Shown piece by piece: positions 5,188 to 7,859 of a DNA stretch of 7,859 nt. The stretch comes from Gammaproteobacteria bacterium (GTDB lineage: Bacteria; Pseudomonadota; Gammaproteobacteria; Xanthomonadales; Xanthomonadaceae). Position numbers and translations under genes: made by a program. The notes below the pieces were generated by a model. The model worked only from the letters and a program-made list of their open reading frames with translations. It had not been told where the DNA came from and ran no database searches. The DNA is taken from the NCBI GenBank assembly GCA_012510865.1, contig JAAZHF010000355.1:1-7859 (forward strand), given 5' to 3'. Numbering within the stretch: the first letter of the stretch is position 1; each line of letters opens with the position of its first letter.

Positions 5188-5964
5188 ATGACTCCCGCCT
5201 TCGCCGCCATCGCGCTGTACGTCCTGGCCACCGGGCTGCTGGCGGCCGGGCTCCGCCGCGGCGGCCGGTCCTGGCTGCCGGTCGCCGTCGCGGCGATCCT
5301 CGCGCACGCGCTGGAACACGCCCTGGCGTGGCGCGCGACCGGCGGCGCCGACATGCATTTCTTCGCGGCGATCTCGCTGGTGACGCTCGGGATGGCGGCG
5401 CTGACCTCGGTCGTCGGCGCACGCGGGCGCATGGCGTCGCTGGGGGTGGTGGTGTTCCCGCTGGCGGCGCTCGCGGTGTCCGGCACGTGGCTGCAGGGCC
5501 CTCGGCCGCCCGAGCCGCTCGACTGGCGGCTGCAGCTCCACGCCTGGCTGGCGCTCCTGGCCTACGCCACGCTCGCCATCGCGGCGCTGCTGGCGGTGAT
5601 GCTGTGGCTGCAGGAACGCGCGCTCAGCCGCCGCGAGATCCACGACTGGCTGCGCGTGCTGCCGCCGCTGGTCGAGCTCGAGACCCTGCTTTTCCGCACC
5701 ATCGCCACCGGCTTCGTGCTGCTCAGCGCGACCCTGCTCACCGGGGTCCTGTTCGTGGAGGACCTGATGGCGCAGCACCTGGCGCACAAGCCCGTGCTCA
5801 GCGTGCTGTCCTGGCTGGTGTTCGGCGTGCTGCTGCTGGGCCGCTGGCGCTACGGCTGGCGCGGCCGCAAGGCGGTGCACTGGACGCTGGCGGCGATGGC
5901 CCTGCTGGTGCTCGCCTTCTTCGGCTCCAAGTTCGTCCTCGAGCTGGTGCTGCATCGGATCTGA
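5188..5964 (+). CDS. ypjD: YpjD, CcsA-like inner membrane protein
   Basis: This 258-residue polytopic protein belongs to the cytochrome c assembly (CcsA/CcmC-like) family and matches E. coli YpjD, whose biochemical role is not firmly known. About eight hydrophobic segments can be seen, near residues 4-22, 29-48, 56-76, 84-101, 117-140, 168-190, 203-219 and 230-253. Family blocks are LHAWLALLAYATLAIAALLA (117-136), the segment LLFRTIATGFVLLSATLLTG (167-186), KPVLSVLSWLVFGVLLLG (201-218), WRYGWRGRK (220-228) and LAFFGSKFV (242-250). H118 lies in the conserved HxxLxxxxYATL block. The ATG at 5188 is chosen because the hydrophobic N-terminus then matches YpjD; the in-frame ATG at 5134 would add 18 residues. 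No clear Shine-Dalgarno is present. It is divergent from moaA and converges on radA. In E. coli it is the direct neighbour of ffh. Confidence 0.93.
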   Translation: MTPAFAAIALYVLATGLLAAGLRRGGRSWLPVAVAAILAHALEHALAWRATGGADMHFFAAISLVTLGMAALTSVVGARGRMASLGVVVFPLAALAVSGTWLQGPRPPEPLDWRLQLHAWLALLAYATLAIAALLAVMLWLQERALSRREIHDWLRVLPPLVELETLLFRTIATGFVLLSATLLTGVLFVEDLMAQHLAHKPVLSVLSWLVFGVLLLGRWRYGWRGRKAVHWTLAAMALLVLAFFGSKFVLELVLHRI

Positions 5965-6021
5965 CGCCCCGGCGCGGCCGGCGGCGGAGCGGAGCCCGGC
6001 CGGCGTGGGTGGGCGCGTCAG
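5961..6021. terminator. Possible bidirectional terminator between convergent ypjD and radA
   Basis: CTGACGC (5961-5967) and GCGTCAG (6015-6021) are exact reverse complements and include both stop codons, TGA of ypjD (5962-5964) and TGA of radA (6020-6018). The 47 nt between them are almost pure G+C, with GGCCGG-type sequences that can fold further. There is no T-run on either side, so this is not a classic intrinsic terminator; it may only limit read-through from the two converging genes. Confidence 0.35.
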
Positions 6022-7397
6022 CCGGCGGCATCGATGGCATCGGCCAGGCGCTCGACCGCGACGACTTCCAGCCCCTTGTAGCTGCCCGCCCGGGGCGCGT
6101 TCGCCTTCGGGACGACGGCGCGCCGGAAGCCGTGCGTCGCCGCCTCCTTCAGGCGCTCCTCGCCGTTGGGCACCGGGCGGATCTCCCCCGACAGCCCGAC
6201 CTCGCCGAAGGCGACCGTCTTTTCGGCCAGCGGACGGTCCCGCAGCGAGGACAGGACCGCCAGCAGCACCGGCAGGTCGGCCGCGGTTTCCTGCACGCGG
6301 ATGCCGCCGACGACGTTGACGAACACGTCCTGGTCGCCGACCGCGATGCCGCCGTGGCGGTGCAGCACGGCCAGCAGCATGGCCAGCCGGTTCTGCTCGA
6401 GGCCCACCGCGACGCGCCGCGGGTTCGACAGCGGCGAGCTGTCCACCAGCGCCTGCACCTCGACCAGCAGCGGGCGCGTCCCCTCCCGGGTCACCATCAC
6501 GCAGCTTCCCGGCTGGCGCGACGCCCCGGACAGGAAGATCGCGGACGGATTGGGCACCTCCTTGAGGCCCTTGTCGCCCATCGCGAACACGCCCAGCTCG
6601 TTGACCGCGCCGAAGCGGTTCTTGAACGCGCGCAGCACGCGGAAGCGGCTGCCGACGTCGCCCTCGAAGTACAGCACCGCGTCGACCATGTGCTCCAGCA
6701 CCCGCGGTCCGGCGATGCCGCCCTCCTTGGTCACGTGCCCGACCAGGAACACCGCGGTGCCGGTTTCCTTGGCATAGCGCACCAGGCGCGCGGCGGACTC
6801 ACGGACCTGGCTGACCGAACCGGGCGCCGCCGTGAGCGTTTCGGTCCAGAGCGTCTGCACCGAGTCCGCGACGATGAGGCGCGGCCGAAGCCTGGCCGCG
6901 TGCCCGAGGATGCGCTCGACGCAGGTCTCGGCCAGCGCGTTCACGCCGTCCAGCGGCAGCCCGAGGCGCTGGCCGCGGCCGGCGACCTGCGCCAGCGACT
7001 CCTCGCCCGTCACGTACAGGCCCGGCAGCACGGACGACATGCCCGCGACCGCCTGCAGCAGCAGCGTCGACTTGCCGATCCCGGGGTCGCCGCCGACCAG
7101 CACCACGGCGCCCTCCACCAGTCCGCCGCCAAGCACGCGGTCGAACTCGCCAATGGCGGTGGAGACGCGCAGGTCGTCGACCTGGCGCACGCCGGCAAGC
7201 GGGGTCACCTGCGGCGCCTCGGCCGCTCCGGCCCAGCCACCGCGACGCGCCGGGGCCGCGGTCCTGGCCGAAGCCGCGGGCTCGAGGACGATCTCCGACA
7301 TCGTGTCCCAGGCGCCGCAGGCCGGGCACTGCCCCTGCCATTTGGCGGTGTCGGCGCCGCATTCGTTGCAGACGTAGGCGGTGCGCGCCTTGGCCAT
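6018..7397 (-). CDS. radA: DNA repair protein RadA
   Basis: RadA (Sms) is a RecA-related hexameric helicase that promotes branch migration during recombination and helps process stalled forks. The 459-residue protein is full length (E. coli 460). It has an N-terminal C4 zinc finger with C10, C13, C24 and C27, a Walker A motif GGDPGIGKST (102-111), a Walker B region RLIVADSVQT (173-182), the RadA-specific KNRFG motif (259-263), and a Lon-protease-like C-terminal domain (about 285-459, with FVNVVGGIRVQE at 359-370 and AFGEVGLSGEIRPV at 396-409). The start is ATG at 7397-7395 with GGAAG at a short spacing; an upstream in-frame extension is Arg/Gly-rich and lies in the tRNA promoter region, so it is unlikely. 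A weak -10 (TATCCT, 7433-7428) lies about 30 nt upstream. It is divergent from the tRNA gene. Confidence 0.97.
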   Translation of the reverse strand: MAKARTAYVCNECGADTAKWQGQCPACGAWDTMSEIVLEPAASARTAAPARRGGWAGAAEAPQVTPLAGVRQVDDLRVSTAIGEFDRVLGGGLVEGAVVLVGGDPGIGKSTLLLQAVAGMSSVLPGLYVTGEESLAQVAGRGQRLGLPLDGVNALAETCVERILGHAARLRPRLIVADSVQTLWTETLTAAPGSVSQVRESAARLVRYAKETGTAVFLVGHVTKEGGIAGPRVLEHMVDAVLYFEGDVGSRFRVLRAFKNRFGAVNELGVFAMGDKGLKEVPNPSAIFLSGASRQPGSCVMVTREGTRPLLVEVQALVDSSPLSNPRRVAVGLEQNRLAMLLAVLHRHGGIAVGDQDVFVNVVGGIRVQETAADLPVLLAVLSSLRDRPLAEKTVAFGEVGLSGEIRPVPNGEERLKEAATHGFRRAVVPKANAPRAGSYKGLEVVAVERLADAIDAAG

Positions 7398-7427
7398 GGA
7401 TCTTCCGTGCGTTGCTGCGGGCCCCGC

Positions 7428-7433
7428 AGGATA
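7428..7433 (-). promoter_or_regulatory. Possible -10 box of the radA promoter
   Basis: TATCCT on the minus strand gives 4 of 6 matches to the -10 consensus and would produce a leader of about 24 nt. Immediately downstream is a short inverted repeat (TGCGGG/CCCGCA, 7416-7421 and 7423-7428). No -35 is recognisable in the GC-rich sequence behind it. No LexA-type site was seen. Confidence 0.25.
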
Positions 7434-7494
7434 GCGGCCGGCCGTCGCGCCGGGCGAGACCGGGCCGCGGCGGCGGCCCCGCCCGCGCGGCGTT

Positions 7495-7524
7495 TTGACC
7501 GCGACGCGGACGCGCCCCCACAAT
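7495..7524 (+). promoter_or_regulatory. Promoter of the tRNA-Thr gene
   Basis: TTGACC (7495-7500, 5 of 6 matches to the -35) and CACAAT (7519-7524, 4 of 6 to the -10) are separated by 18 nt. The stretch that follows (GTGCGGCCC) is a GC-rich discriminator, as is usual for stable-RNA promoters under stringent control. The predicted start near 7531 would leave a leader of only about three nucleotides before the mature tRNA 5' end. Confidence 0.6.
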
Positions 7525-7533
7525 GTGCGGCCC

Positions 7534-7609
7534 GCCGGAATAGCTCAGTTGGGAGAGCGGCGCATTCGTAATGCGTACGTCGGAGGTTCGAATCCTCTTT
7601 CAGGCACCA
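7534..7609 (+). tRNA. tRNA-Thr (anticodon CGT)
   Basis: The 76-nt gene folds into a full cloverleaf with CCA encoded. D arm GCTC/GAGC with AGTTGGGA loop; anticodon stem GCGCA/TGCGT with loop TTCGTAA, anticodon CGT at 7567-7569, reading ACG; T arm GGAGG/CCTCT with loop TTCGAAT. It closely resembles E. coli thrW. The acceptor stem GCCGGAA/TTCAGGC has one mismatch, G4 (7537) against A69 (7602), where a C would be expected. It stands alone between radA and ispH with its own promoter and terminator. tRNA genes are common integration sites, but no integrase or att duplication is visible here. Confidence 0.95.
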
Positions 7610-7620
7610 GCACCATCCAA

Positions 7621-7650
7621 AAGGCCGCCCCCCGGGGCGGCCTTCTTCGT
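7621..7650 (+). terminator. Intrinsic terminator after tRNA-Thr, probably also serving ispH
   Basis: A perfect 10-bp stem (AAGGCCGCCC, 7621-7630; GGGCGGCCTT, 7635-7644) with a 4-nt loop begins 11 nt after the tRNA CCA end and is followed by a T-rich CTTCGTTTCT on the plus strand. On the minus strand the same hairpin ends in CCTTTT, so it can also end transcripts of ispH, which converge from the right; its T-run is shorter in that direction. Confidence 0.85.
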
Positions 7651-7679
7651 TTCTCCGCGGTGGCCCGGGCCGCCGCGAC

Positions 7680-7859
7680 CTACTCCACCAGCTGCAGCCG
7701 CAGCTCCTTGGGCAGCGCGAACACCATGCTCTCCTGTTCGCCCGACAGTTCGCGCACGCCGTTGGCGCCGAGCTCGCGGAGCCGCGCCAGCACGCCTTCC
7801 ACCAGGACGGCGGGCGCCGACGCGCCGGCGGTGACCCCGACGTGCCGACGGCCCTCGAC
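7680..7859 (-). CDS. ispH: 4-hydroxy-3-methylbut-2-enyl diphosphate reductase IspH, C-terminal part (runs off right edge)
   Basis: IspH is the 4Fe-4S enzyme that performs the last step of the MEP isoprenoid pathway, reducing HMBPP to IPP and DMAPP. Only the final 59 residues are visible. They contain VGVTAGASAPAVLVEGVLARL, matching the conserved VGVTAGASAP block of E. coli IspH, and end in ESMVFALPKELRLQLVE before a TAG stop at 7682-7680, matching the family's VFEVPKELR ending. The last cluster cysteine and the N-terminal domains are outside the window. It converges on tRNA-Thr, and the hairpin at 7621-7644 separates the two. Confidence 0.95.
   Translation of the reverse strand, partial: VEGRRHVGVTAGASAPAVLVEGVLARLRELGANGVRELSGEQESMVFALPKELRLQLVE

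Noticed and set aside
4974..7571. Long plus-strand open frame spanning ypjD, radA and the tRNA region
   Set aside because: It is out of frame with ypjD and antisense to radA, has no recognisable domain, and ends inside the tRNA gene. It is a GC-bias shadow.
7534..7609. tRNA gene as an integration site for a mobile element
   Set aside because: No integrase, no repeated tRNA 3' end and no foreign-looking DNA is present next to it within the window.

Overview
The window is a GC-rich (roughly 70% by eye) bacterial chromosome segment. The proteins read as gammaproteobacterial (E. coli-like Ffh, YpjD, RadA, IspH). The GC level and a REP-type palindrome of the GTAGGAGC...GCTCCTAC kind suggest a Xanthomonadaceae/Lysobacteraceae member such as Lysobacter or Luteimonas. 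That placement is inference; no marker in the window fixes the genus. No phage, insertion sequence, CRISPR array or defence system is visible.

Layout, left to right. The 5' part of ffh (SRP GTPase) leaves the left edge on the minus strand, with a candidate -10 box and then a REP-like hairpin behind it. Positions 577-4975, minus strand, hold a tightly packed molybdenum-cofactor (Moco) operon in the order moaA, moaCB (fused), moeA, moaD, moaE and a small uncharacterised gene. Four of the five junctions are 4-nt stop/start overlaps (ATGA or GTGA); the fifth is a 2-nt gap. The moaA leader can form several strong RNA helices, including a GAAA-capped hairpin just ahead of the ribosome binding site, and is a candidate Moco riboswitch. 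An 18-bp perfect palindrome separates moaA from the divergent ypjD (CcsA-like membrane protein, plus strand). ypjD converges on radA (minus), and an inverted repeat includes both stop codons. Next come a promoter and a tRNA-Thr(CGT) on the plus strand, a strong intrinsic terminator, and the 3' end of ispH (minus) running off the right edge.

How the genes work together. MoaA and the MoaC domain make cyclic pyranopterin monophosphate from GTP. MoaD/MoaE add the dithiolene sulfurs to give molybdopterin. The MoaB/MogA domain and MoeA adenylylate it and insert molybdate. The MoaD-activating enzyme (MoeB) and the nucleotide-adding MobA/MocA are not here and must be elsewhere. In E. coli, ypjD and ffh are direct neighbours, so the Moco operon looks as if it was inserted between them. 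The last gene of the operon uses a stop codon that lies inside the REP element. No wholly new system stands out. The best leads are the moaA leader RNA, the small gene coupled to moaE, and an acceptor-stem mismatch in the tRNA.
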